The position numbers and the translations under genes are program-made. This document shows positions 15,753-25,300 of a DNA stretch of 64,000 nt, one piece after another. Below the pieces are notes generated by a model. It was not told where the DNA came from and made no database searches. It saw only the letters and a list, made by a program, of their open reading frames with translations. The stretch's first letter is position 1. Each line of letters begins with the position of its first letter. This DNA is from Saccharopolyspora gloriosae (GTDB taxonomy: Bacteria > Actinomycetota > Actinomycetes > Mycobacteriales > Pseudonocardiaceae), in contig NZ_JACHIV010000001.1 of assembly GCF_014203325.1 (NCBI RefSeq), positions 2,357,501 through 2,421,500 of the forward strand. Reading direction: 5' to 3'.

Positions 15753-16880
15753 TCAGCCGTGGAGGGCGGCGTTGATGGTGCGGTGGGTGAAGTCGTCGAG
15801 GGTGCTGGGCTGGTGAGTGCGTTCCAGGGGGAGGGTGCCGGTGATGGCGGCGCCGAAGACCTCGCGGATCTCGTCGGTGCCGTAGAAGGCGCGGACCCGG
15901 CCGAAGTGCTCGACGAGCCGGTCCGCCGAGCGGGTCAGCACGTCGGTGCCGGTGACCGGGTCGAGGAAGGCGTTGGCGAGGTTCCACGAACCGTGCTCGC
16001 GCACCACGGCCAGCACCACCTCGGGCACGGTGCGGGCGGCGGTGGCGTTCGGGCCGCTGCCGGGGACGGCGTGCACCGTCGAGCGCAGCCAGAGCTTCGC
16101 GGCGCGCTCGACGAGTTCGCGGTCGCCGCCGAGGTTGTGCGCGAGTCGAGCCAGGTCGAGGCGGGCGTAGCGGTAGTAGCACGCGGCGTCGACCTCGACG
16201 GTGCCGTCCGGTGCCGCGTCGGCGCCGGACTCGGCGGGGTGGGTGGACAGCGCGTGCGCGACCTCGACGGCGGGCTCGGCGCTGAAGCCGTCGTACTCCG
16301 CGATCCCGCTGCCGTGCAGCGCCACGTCGAGGGCCTGGCGGGGAGCGAGGATGCGTTCGGCCGCCGCGAGCTGCTCCTCCTTGGTCTTGACGTTCGGGAG
16401 CTTGAGCTCGTCCGCCCGCGCGTGCTCGGGGTTCTCGGCGTTCGCGTGGATCTTCTTGCGCCGGTCGGCGCGGTCGGCGTAGTCGTCCCAGTCGTCGAGG
16501 CAGAACCGGGCGAGCTCCTCGCTCGCCCGCTGCCCGGTGAACATCACCGACGGGGTCAGATCCGCTTTGGCGACGCCGAATCCGAGTTCGTAGAAGGCCT
16601 CCCGCACGGCGTCGTCGGTGTCGTCGCTGGGATCGTCGAGGCAGCTGGCCGAGTCGATCCATCGGCCCGCGTCGGAGACCAGCCGGCGGGTGGAGATCCC
16701 GGCGGAGGAGAGGTCCGCCCCGCTCTCGGCGAGCAGGCCGCGCGTGGAGCGGCGCAGGAAGTGGGCGGAGATCGAGCCGCGGGCGACGTTGCCGAAGCCG
16801 GTGTGCCGAGGGTGCTCCACGTCCTCCCGGTTGAGCGTGCTCGCCGGAACGGACTGGAGCAGGTGTAACTCGACGATCAT
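15753..16880 (-). CDS. Type I-E CRISPR Cas7 (Cse4/CasC), isolated gene
   Basis: A 375-residue protein, about the length of E. coli CasC. The start matches Cas7e closely: VELHLLQSVPASTLNREDVEHP, then a Gly-rich loop and SISAHFLRRSTR in place of the usual RISSQSLKRA. Later blocks also align: QALDVALHGSGIAEYDGF with VEVAHALSTHP, ACYYRYARLDLARLAHNLGG, and WNLANAFLDPVTG. In Cascade six copies form the crRNA-binding backbone. ATG at 16880 has GGAGGAAG upstream. No cas3, cse1, cse2, cas5, cas6, cas1, cas2 or repeat array is visible within the window, so it is an orphan here. It could be a relic or be repurposed. Confidence 0.85.
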   Translation of the reverse strand: MIVELHLLQSVPASTLNREDVEHPRHTGFGNVARGSISAHFLRRSTRGLLAESGADLSSAGISTRRLVSDAGRWIDSASCLDDPSDDTDDAVREAFYELGFGVAKADLTPSVMFTGQRASEELARFCLDDWDDYADRADRRKKIHANAENPEHARADELKLPNVKTKEEQLAAAERILAPRQALDVALHGSGIAEYDGFSAEPAVEVAHALSTHPAESGADAAPDGTVEVDAACYYRYARLDLARLAHNLGGDRELVERAAKLWLRSTVHAVPGSGPNATAARTVPEVVLAVVREHGSWNLANAFLDPVTGTDVLTRSADRLVEHFGRVRAFYGTDEIREVFGAAITGTLPLERTHQPSTLDDFTHRTINAALHG

Positions 16881-18246
16881 GGCGGGTTCTTCCTCCGGGG
16901 GTTCGCGTGATGTCGCGTGCTGGGGAGAGCGGCGGACGTCACGGACCACCGCGGGTGGAGTCGGGTGCGCGCGCGGCGCGGAGCTGTCAGGTCGTGGCAC
17001 CGGCCGGGGACGACATCGATGTGGTCCACCGGTCGCCCGCGAATTCCGTTGCGGGCGAAGGGAAATGCGGTGCCGCGACGTCCACTGGGGACCGGGGTCG
17101 GCTTCGCCGCGCTTCGTGCATCCGCACCGCGGCCGAGCCGGCCGTGGCGGCACGCCGGGGCGCGCGGATCGGGGAGATCCGCGGTCCGTCCAGCGGGCCG
17201 GAACTCACTGGCTTTCCTCCGGGGAAGCAGTGGGGCACAACGAATGAGTGGCGCCGACGACTAGGGGCGTGCTGCGAGTCGCGTTGCTCGGTGCTGCCGG
17301 ACGTCCCGGTTCTGCTGATGTGCAGGGGAAATCTGCTGTGCACTCCGCGCTGAGTGCGATCCGGAATGCGACTTCGAGGTGACGGTAGCAAGTCCCGCCG
17401 GTGATGCCAACGTGACCCCGTGCTATGCGCGCGACGCTGTGAACTGCGAAAACGTGGTATCGGCGGAAGTGGTTTCAGCGTGAACCGTCGGATCACCTGC
17501 GGTCGTTCCGGCGCCACCAGGGCGGATGCGCGAACCCGTTCTATTCGAAACCTCGCGGTCTCGATGGTCGTGATCGTGCTGTGATCTATGCTTCGCTCTC
17601 GCGCGGCGCACGAGGAGTCCCGCCGGGCCGGCGCGCGGCGGTGGTCGGCGGGGGCGCGGGCTCCGCCGCATTGCGGACCGGAGTTTTCCGGTATTGCCGT
17701 TGTCGAGCGGCGAGGGGAATCAAGCCGACGTATACAAAGAGGCGTCGGCGTCATTATTCGGTGGGGGATGTGCCGGTGGCGTCTCGTCGCGGGTATCGGG
17801 GCGGTCCGCTATTCGCGGGCGTGCGCGCCGAGTGGTGGTACCGGGTGTTCCGGGAACGGGTTCACCGTTCCCATGACGAATGCAATGGTCTCGCGTCGTG
17901 CTGCCGGTCGGGAATCCCGGAGGTGCTCGATTCGAATGTTCACCCCGCGTGTTCGCATGGTGACGCGGCCGGATGCGCGGGCGACGTCCGGTCGGCGGTG
18001 CCGAATCCCTCCGCTGGCCGCTGCGTGGGGTGTGAACTGGGAATTCTTGCTCCTGATGGGGGTGGACTCGGGCCGTCCGGTGTGTGACCCTGATCCGGCG
18101 CAGAACGAGGAGCGCCATTCGGCTCCGCGCGCGATGCGGCTGGGCGCTATTCCTAGGGGAATCACCCACGAGTCGTTTCGCCTGGGAAGACGGTTGCCGG
18201 TGGTCTCGCCGAGTCGGTGGCTGGGGCGAATGGGTTAGTTGCTGGT

Positions 18247-18282
18247 GATTTCCTTAGAAGTGCCTCTGGGGATTTCACTAGA
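18247..18282 (+). promoter_or_regulatory. Direct repeats upstream of the PKS operon
   Basis: GATTTCCTTAGA (18247-18258) and GATTTCACTAGA (18271-18282) match at 10 of 12 positions and start 24 bp apart. They lie 26 bp upstream of a candidate -35 box. Paired direct repeats at such spacing are a common layout for activator sites, so this may be a pathway-specific operator; no cognate regulator is in the window. Confidence 0.3.
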
Positions 18283-18307
18283 TGTCCGTCGGGCGCAGTT
18301 CTGAAGA

Positions 18308-18337
18308 TTGCGAACAGTTCCGGAGCGTCTCTAGCGT
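18308..18337 (+). promoter_or_regulatory. Candidate housekeeping promoter of the PKS operon
   Basis: TTGCGA and TAGCGT are separated by 18 bp, fitting the actinobacterial sigma-70 pattern (TTGNNN, TANNNT). The -10 box lies 55 bp before the GTG of the first operon gene. Confidence 0.4.
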
Positions 18338-18392
18338 GCTGATGAGATCGGCTCTGCTGATGGGGTCGTCGTGCAATCAGGAGGCACTCGAT

Positions 18393-20006
18393 GTGGCGAG
18401 GTCGCGCCCTGTTCCGGAACACCACCGCGGTGTCGGCATGAGTGCTGCCGTCGCGGGCGCGCGTTCCGTGCTCTTCCCCGGCCAGGGATCGCAGGCCGTC
18501 GGCATGGGGGCCGGATTGTTCGAGCGCTACCCGCGGCTGGCGGAGCGGGCGAGCGACGTCCTCGGCTACGACCTCCCCCGGTTGTGCCTGGAGGACCCGG
18601 ACGGGCGGCTCGACGACACCCGCTACACCCAGCCCGCGCTGTACGCGGTCAACGCGCTGTCCTACGTGGACTCGCTGGAGCGCGGTGAGCCCGCTGGCGA
18701 CTACCTGCTCGGGCACAGCCTCGGCGAGTACAACGCGCTGCACGCCGCCGGCGCCTTCGACTTCGAGACCGGCCTCAAGCTCGTGGCCAAGCGCGGCGAA
18801 CTGATGGCACGGGCCGAGAACGGCGCGATGCTCGCCGTCGTCGGGCTCGGCGTCGCCGACCTGAGGGCGTTCCTCGCCGAGCACGAGCTGACCCGGCTGG
18901 ACCTCGCGAACATCAACACCGACAGCCAGCTGGTGCTCTCCGGCGACCGCGCGGAGATCGACCGCGCGCAGCCGCTGCTCGACGAGCGCCGCGTCCGCAC
19001 CGCCCGGCTGAAGGTCTCCGCCGCGTTCCACTCCCGGTTCATGGCGCCCGCCCGCGACGAGTTCGCCGCGTTCCTCAAGGGATTCCGGTTCGGCCCGCTC
19101 AACGCCACCGTGATCGCGAACCTCACCGCGCGCCCCTACGCGGAGCAGGACATCGCCGCGACGCTCAGCGAGCAGATCGCCGGGTCGGTGCGCTGGCTGG
19201 AGAGCGTGCGCTACCTGATGCGGCACGCCTCGCTGGACGACTGCCGCGAAGTGGGGGAGCGCCAGGTCCTCACCCGCATGGTCAAGCAGATCGACGCCAC
19301 CCCGGAGGCGCCGAAGGTGCGGCCCCGGCTGTTCTGCGTCGCCTACGCGGGCGGCGACGAGCGCGCCTACGCGGGCCTGGCCGAGCACACCGACCTCGAC
19401 GTGGTCACGCTGGAGCGGCCGGGCCACGGCAAGCGGATCTCCGAACCGCTGCTGCACGACCCGGTCGCGATCGTCGACGACCTGCTCGGCCAGCTGCGCG
19501 GCAGGCTCGACGCGCCGTTCGCCGTGTACGGGCACAGCCTCGGGGCGCGGCTGGCCTTCCTGCTGTGCCACCGGCTGCGGGCCGAAGGACTGCCCGCGCC
19601 GGAGCACCTGTACGTCTCCGGCGAGAGCGGACCGGTGATCCCCAGCCGGGAGCGCGACACCTGGCGGCTGCCCACCGACGAGTTCTGGGCGCACCTGGAC
19701 CGGCTCGGCGGGCTCCCCGCGGAGCTGCGCGACCACCCGGACCTGATGGCGTTCTACGAGCGAATCCTGCGCGCCGACTTCACCGCGCTCGGCGCCTACG
19801 CGCACCCCGACGCGGCACCGCTGGACATCCCCATCACGGCGATGAACGGCGCCGCCGAGTGGTTCACCCGCGCCGACGTCGACGCCTGGCAGCGGGAGAG
19901 CACCCGGCCGCTGACCACGCACCTGTTCCCCGGAGACCACTTCTTCATCCGCGACCGGTGGTCCGCGCTGGCGCGGATCGTCGGCTCCGGATTCGCGGTC
20001 ACCTGA
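18393..20006 (+). CDS. Trans-acting acyltransferase fused to type II thioesterase
   Basis: A 537-residue fusion. The AT domain (about 24-300) starts with SVLFPGQGSQ and has catalytic Ser109 in GHSLGEYNALHAAG and an AFHSRFM motif, typical of discrete ATs or acyl hydrolases of trans-AT systems. The thioesterase domain (about 312-535) has Ser382 in GHSLGARLAF and a GDHFFI His motif, a type II TE that clears stalled acyl groups. GTG at 18393 is chosen for its AGGAGG 7-8 nt upstream; ATG at 18438 is the alternative, and a 16-codon leader frame from 18391 ends on it (ATGA). It is the first gene of the PKS operon and may load malonyl units or edit ACPs. Confidence 0.85.
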   Translation: MARSRPVPEHHRGVGMSAAVAGARSVLFPGQGSQAVGMGAGLFERYPRLAERASDVLGYDLPRLCLEDPDGRLDDTRYTQPALYAVNALSYVDSLERGEPAGDYLLGHSLGEYNALHAAGAFDFETGLKLVAKRGELMARAENGAMLAVVGLGVADLRAFLAEHELTRLDLANINTDSQLVLSGDRAEIDRAQPLLDERRVRTARLKVSAAFHSRFMAPARDEFAAFLKGFRFGPLNATVIANLTARPYAEQDIAATLSEQIAGSVRWLESVRYLMRHASLDDCREVGERQVLTRMVKQIDATPEAPKVRPRLFCVAYAGGDERAYAGLAEHTDLDVVTLERPGHGKRISEPLLHDPVAIVDDLLGQLRGRLDAPFAVYGHSLGARLAFLLCHRLRAEGLPAPEHLYVSGESGPVIPSRERDTWRLPTDEFWAHLDRLGGLPAELRDHPDLMAFYERILRADFTALGAYAHPDAAPLDIPITAMNGAAEWFTRADVDAWQRESTRPLTTHLFPGDHFFIRDRWSALARIVGSGFAVT

Positions 20007-20050
20007 CCGAGCCAGCACCCGCAACGACAACCCGAGGGCAGAGGACGGCC

Positions 20051-20305
20051 ATGAAGGACGAACTGAAGGCGTACCTGGAAGAGCAGTTCATGTTCGAGTT
20101 CGACGCGGAGATCACCGAGGAGACCGACCTGTTCAAAGCGGGCATCCTCGACTCCTTCGGCTACATCTCGCTGATGACGCACATCGAGCAGTCCTACGGC
20201 GTGCAGTTCGGCGAGGACGAGCTGCTCGGCAACGTGATGGTGTCGCTGGCGGGCATCGCCGAGTTCGTCGACGGCGCCCGCGAGCGGGCCCTCGAAAGCC
20301 GGTGA
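20051..20305 (+). CDS. Discrete acyl carrier protein
   Basis: An 84-residue ACP with Ser35 in GILDSFGYISL as the phosphopantetheine site, between the expected helix I (MKDELKAYLEEQF) and helix II. It lies 44 bp after the AT-TE gene and 4 bp before the amidotransferase gene. In glutarimide pathways a free ACP at this position carries the malonyl group that the amidotransferase turns into malonamyl-ACP; that role is assigned by context. Confidence 0.9.
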   Translation: MKDELKAYLEEQFMFEFDAEITEETDLFKAGILDSFGYISLMTHIEQSYGVQFGEDELLGNVMVSLAGIAEFVDGARERALESR

Positions 20306-20309
20306 CGCG

Positions 20310-22280
20310 ATGTGCGGCATCGCGGGTTTCTACGGCAGTTCGCTGCATCCGGAGCAGTACCGGGACCTGATGCACGACATGCTCGCGCAGATCGAGCACC
20401 GCGGACCGGACGAGGCGGGCTGCTACCTCGACGACCGGCTCGCGATGGGCACGGTGCGGCTGAGCATCATCGACCTCTCCAGCGGGCAGCAGCCCGTCGG
20501 CAGCGCGGACGGGCGCTACTGGCTCTGCTACAACGGCGAGCTCTACAACTACCGCGAGCTGCGCCGCGACCTGATCGCCCGCGGCTTCGCGTTCCGCACC
20601 GAATCCGACACCGAAGTGGTGCTCAACGCGTGGGCGGCGTGGGGCCCGGACTGCCTGCCGCGGTTCAACGGGGCGTTCGGCTTCGCCGTGTACGACTCGG
20701 AAACCGGTGAGCTGCACCTGGCGCGGGACCGCTACGGCAAGCGCCCGCTGTTCGTGGCCCGGCACGAGGGCGCGTGGCTGTTCGCCTCCGAGATGAAGGC
20801 GTTCCTGGCCTACCCCGGCTTCCGGTTCGAGTTCGACCCGGCCGAGCTGTCCTCCATCTTCGCGACCTGGACCCCGCTGCCCGGCCAGAGCGGCTACCAG
20901 GGCGTCGAGCAGGTCCCGATGGGCGAGTACCTGTCGTTGCGCGGCGACGAGGTGCGGCGCGGCCGGTGGGCTCCGCTGGACCTGTCCGCCGGTGCCGCCC
21001 CCGAATCCGAGCAGGAGGCCGTGGAGCTCATCCGGGCCGACCTGGAACAGGCCGTGGACGTGCGGCTGCGCAGCGACGTCGAGGTCGGCGTGTACGCCTC
21101 CGGCGGGCTGGACTCCTCGATCATCGCGCACCTCGCGGCCCGGCGCACCGACCGTCCACTTCGGACGTTCTCGATCCAGTTCGAGGACGCCGAGTTCGAC
21201 GAGTCCGCCGAGCAGGACGAGCTCACCGCGCACCTGGGAACCCGGCACTCGACGGTGCGGGTCTCCGACGCCGACGTCGCCGAAGCCTTCCCGGAGGCCG
21301 TCCGGCACGCCGAGGTGCCCGCGTTCCGCACCGCGTTCGTGCCGATGCACCTGCTGGCCCGGCAGGTCCGGCGCGAGGGCATCAAGGTCGTGCTCAGCGG
21401 GGAAGGCGCCGACGAGGCGTTCCTCGGCTACGGGATCTTCAAGGACACCCGGCTGCTGTCGGAGTGGAACGAGCTCGACGACGAGACGCGCCGGGAGCGG
21501 ATGGGGCGGCTCTACCCGTACCTGGCGCACTTCAACGGTGCCGACGAGCAGCGCCGCATGCTGGGCCTCTACCAGCAGTTCTCCACCGAGGACCGGCCCG
21601 GCCTGTTCTCGCACCAGATGCGGTTCCAGAACGGCCGCTTCGCCGCCCGCCTGCTCGCCGAACCCGGAGATCCGCTGGGCGCGATCGAGAAGCTCGTCGC
21701 CGACGAGCCGGGCTTCGCCGAGCTCAGCGCGGTGCAGAAGGCGCAGTGGCTGGAGTTCCGCACCCTGCTGTCCGGCTACCTGCTGTCCACCCAGGGCGAG
21801 CGGATGGCGCTGGCGCACGGCGTGGAGAACCGCTGCCCGTTCCTCGATCCGGCCGTGGTGCGCCGCGCCGCCTCCGTCAACGGCCGCTTCGGCGACCCGT
21901 ACGACGAGAAGTACCTGCTCAAGCAGGCCTACGCCGACGTGCTGCCGGAGCGGATCGTGAAGAAGGGCAAATTCCCCTACCGCGCACCGGATTCCGCGGT
22001 GTTCGTGCGGTCCCGTCCGGACTACCGCGACCTGCTGCTGGACCAGGACGCGCTCGACGAGATCCCCGCGCTCGACTCGCGGTTCGTGCGCAAGTTCGTC
22101 ACCCGCGTCTTCGACACCCCGCCGGAACGCATCGGCACCAAGGAGAACCAGGCGTTCGTCTTCCTGGCCTCCACGGTGTGGCTGCACCACTGGTACGTCC
22201 GCGGCCACGCCCGCGACCACGAACCGCTGGCGGTGCCGCTGCGGGTGGTCGACCGGCGTTCCAGCGCGGTGGCGGCCTGA
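20310..22280 (+). CDS. AsnB-type glutamine-dependent amidotransferase
   Basis: A 656-residue glutamine-hydrolysing asparagine synthetase homologue. Cys2 (MCGIAGFYGS) is the glutaminase nucleophile and WLCYNGELYNYREL is the glutamine-site loop. The synthetase domain has the PP-loop SGGLDSS at 264-270 and LSGEGADEAFLGYG further on. Unlike the lasso cyclase at 6090-7928 it keeps the full glutaminase. Its location between a free ACP and the first PKS suggests it amidates a carrier-bound malonyl group to give malonamyl-ACP, the starter from which the glutarimide nitrogen comes. A primary-metabolism asparagine synthetase is unlikely in this operon. Confidence 0.9.
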   Translation: MCGIAGFYGSSLHPEQYRDLMHDMLAQIEHRGPDEAGCYLDDRLAMGTVRLSIIDLSSGQQPVGSADGRYWLCYNGELYNYRELRRDLIARGFAFRTESDTEVVLNAWAAWGPDCLPRFNGAFGFAVYDSETGELHLARDRYGKRPLFVARHEGAWLFASEMKAFLAYPGFRFEFDPAELSSIFATWTPLPGQSGYQGVEQVPMGEYLSLRGDEVRRGRWAPLDLSAGAAPESEQEAVELIRADLEQAVDVRLRSDVEVGVYASGGLDSSIIAHLAARRTDRPLRTFSIQFEDAEFDESAEQDELTAHLGTRHSTVRVSDADVAEAFPEAVRHAEVPAFRTAFVPMHLLARQVRREGIKVVLSGEGADEAFLGYGIFKDTRLLSEWNELDDETRRERMGRLYPYLAHFNGADEQRRMLGLYQQFSTEDRPGLFSHQMRFQNGRFAARLLAEPGDPLGAIEKLVADEPGFAELSAVQKAQWLEFRTLLSGYLLSTQGERMALAHGVENRCPFLDPAVVRRAASVNGRFGDPYDEKYLLKQAYADVLPERIVKKGKFPYRAPDSAVFVRSRPDYRDLLLDQDALDEIPALDSRFVRKFVTRVFDTPPERIGTKENQAFVFLASTVWLHHWYVRGHARDHEPLAVPLRVVDRRSSAVAA

Positions 22281-22370
22281 CCTCCGCCCGCGCGCACCAG
22301 GCGGCCGTGCCGCCGACCAGACACCAGGCCGCCCCCGGCCGAAACCGACAGGCCGAGGACCGGCGCTGAG

Positions 22371-25300
22371 ATGGAGCAACCTCCCATGGACCACCCCACC
22401 GGTGACCACGACATCGCCATCATCGGCACCTCGTTGCGGCTGCCCGGCTCGCGCACGATGGACGAGTTCTGGGGGCACCTGTCGGCCGGCCGGTCGCTGA
22501 TCAGCGAGGTCCCCGCGCGCCGCTGGCGCAAGGAGGACCACCTCGGCGATCCGCGCCGGGAGTTCAACAAGACCAACAGCGCCTGGGGCGGTTTCGTCGA
22601 CGACGTGGACTGCTTCGACGCCGAGTTCTTCCAGATCTCCCCGCGCGAAGCCCAGGCGATGGATCCGCAGCAGCGGATGGCGATGGAGCTGAGCTGGCAC
22701 GCGCTGGAGGACGCCGGGTACCGCGCGGACCGCCTCGCGGGCTCGGCGACCGGCGTGTTCATGGGCGTGTGCCACTGGGACTACGCGGAGCTCGTCGAGC
22801 AGGAGGTCGCCGAGGTCGACGCCTACTACCCGACGGGCGCGGCCTACGCGATCATCGCGAACCGGGTGTCGCACCACTTCGACTTCCGCGGCCCCAGCGT
22901 CGTCAACGACACCGCGTGCGCGAGTTCGCTGGTGGCGGTGCAGCAGGGCGTGCAGGCGCTGCTGTCCGGCGACTGCGAGTACGCCCTGGCCGGTGGCGTG
23001 AACCTGACCTGGTCGGCGCGGCACTTCATCGCGTTCGCCAAGGCGGGCATGCTCTCGCCGGACGGGCTGTGCCGGGCGTTCGACGCGGGCGCCAACGGCT
23101 ACGTGCGCGGTGAGGGCGGCGGGGTGGTGCTGCTCAAGCGCGCCGCCGACGCCCGGCGGGACGGCGACCCGGTGCACGCGGTGATCAAGGGCATCGGCAG
23201 CAACCACGGCGGGCGCACCAGCTCGCTCACCGTCACCAACCCGGACGCCCAGGCCGACCTGATCACCGGGGTGTACCGGCGGGCGGGCATCGCGCCGGAA
23301 TCGGTGACCTACGTGGAGACCCACGGGCCGGGCACGCCGGTCGGGGACCCGATCGAGATCCGGGGGTTGAAGAAGGCGTTCGCCGCGCTCGGCGGCGAGG
23401 CCGAGGGCCACCGGTGCGGCGTCGGCTCGGTGAAGACGAACATCGGGCACCTCGAAGGCGCGGCGGGCATCGCGGGCATGCTCAAGGTGATCCTCGCGAT
23501 GCGGCACCGGCAGCTGCCGGAGACGGTGAACTTCCGCAAGCTCAACCCGCTGATCAAGCTCGCGGGCAGCCCGCTCTACATCGTGGACGGCCTCACCGGC
23601 TGGGAGTCCGGGCAGGGGCCGCTGCGGGCGGGCGTGAGCTCGTTCGGCTTCGGCGGAACCAACGCGCACGTGCTGCTCGAAGCGGGCGAATCCGTCGAGG
23701 CGAGCGGCGACGACGACGGGGAGCAGTGGATCCCGGTGTCGGCGCGCGACGAGGAGCGGCTGCGGGAGACCTGCGCGGCGCTCGCGCACTGGGTGCGGGA
23801 GCGCGACGAGCGGCCCGCGCTGGCCGACGTCGCGCGCACCCTGCGCCAGGGGCGGACGCCGATGCGGGAACGGATCGTGTTCCGCGCCGACGACCTCGAC
23901 ACCTGGGTCGCGCAGCTGGAGAGCATCGCGGCGGGGGACAAGCGGGTGCCCGCGCGGTGCAAGCGGGGACGGGCCGCCGACGGCGCTCCCGACGGGCTCG
24001 ACGCCGACGACCTCACCGAGCTGGGCGCGCGGTGGCTGGAGCAGGGCCGCTACGAGAAGTTCGCCTCCGCCTGGGCGACCGGGCTGCCGGTGGACTGGGA
24101 GCAGTGGCCGGAGCAGGGCAGGCGGCTGCACCTGCCCGGGTACGCGTTCGCCCGCACCCCGCACTGGTTCACCCCGACGGCGCCTTCGAACCTGAGCCCG
24201 GCCGTCGCGGCAGCCCCGGTGGAGCAGGCCGCGACCGAGACGGCCGCGCTGGGGCAGGCGAGCGCCGAGGACGGCGGCTGGTCGTTCCCGGTCCGCTTCG
24301 ACGCCACCCAGGGCTTCGTGCGCGATCACGTGGTGAACGGGGCCCGGATCGTGCCGGGAGTCGCGGTCCTCGACCTCGTCATCGCCGCCGCCCGCCAGCA
24401 CGCCGAGGGGCGGATCCCGCGGGTGCGCAACGCGGTGTGGATCCGCCCGCTGGTCGTCGGGGAGGACGGCCTGGCGGCGCGGCTGCGGCTGACCCCGGGC
24501 GGCGACGGCCACGACTACGCGATCGTCGACGCGGACGGCTCGCCCTACGCCAGCGGGCGGGTGGACTACGGGCCCGCCGCCGCCGAGACCTTCGACCTGG
24601 CGGCGCTGCGGGAGCGGCACCCGCGGCGGCTCGACGCCGAGGCGGGCTACGCCGCGCTGCGCGCCAGCGGCATCGAGCACGGGCCCGCGCTGCGCGCGCT
24701 CACCGGCCTGCGCAGCGGTCCCGACGGGGTGCTCGCCGAGCTGCGGCTGCCCGCGGCGGCCGCGCCCGGATCGGCCTTGCAGCCCGCGATCCTGGACAGT
24801 GCGCTGCTCGCGGCGCTCGCGCTCGGCGCGGCGGACGGCGGCTGGCGGGTGCCGTCGGCACCGGCGGTGCCGTTCGCGCTCGACGAGCTCACCGCCCACG
24901 CGCCCACCACGGCGACCATGCACGCGTGGCTGCGGCCCGCGGAGGGTTCCCGGGCGCGCGGCAAGGTCGACGTGGACCTGCTCGACGACGAGGGCCGGGT
25001 GTGCGTCCGGTTCACCGGGTACACCTCGCGTTCCCTCGGCGGCGAACCGGCGGACCGGCGTCCGGACGGGGATCTGCTGGAGGTCACCGGAACCTGGGTC
25101 GACGCACCGTCCACATCGGAGGGACCGGCGGCACCGGTGGTGGTGCTCAACGCGGTGCTGGACGAAGACCTGGTGGCCGCGAGCGCGGCTCGGCTCGGCG
25201 CCGAGGTGGTGGCGCTGCCGGTGCCCGCCGCGGCAAGCGACGCCGACGCGATGCGGGCCGCCTTCGAAGCCTGCTACGCGCAGCTGCAGCGGATGCGCGG

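Larger units (their letters stand above)
16881..18392. other. 1.5-kb region without a convincing gene
   Basis: Open frames here have Arg/Ser/Pro-rich translations typical of random high-GC DNA, and base composition is less biased than in the flanking genes. No CRISPR-like repeat series, tRNA or transposase remnant was seen. The left end serves the cas7 gene; the right end (about 18240-18390) holds the likely PKS operon promoter. Confidence 0.55.

Noticed and set aside
17588-18238. 216-codon plus-strand frame before the PKS operon
   Set aside because: Arg/Ser/Gly-rich translation with scattered Cys and Trp, no Shine-Dalgarno site, and codon use unlike the neighbouring genes.
15398-18240. Possible CRISPR array near the Cas7e gene
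   Set aside because: No 28-29 bp repeats with regular spacers were found on either side. The 9-bp tandem units at 15462-15497 are far too short.
20310-22280. A second lasso cyclase
   Set aside because: It keeps Cys2 and the full glutaminase domain and is inside the PKS operon, so a glutamine-dependent amidotransferase is far more likely.
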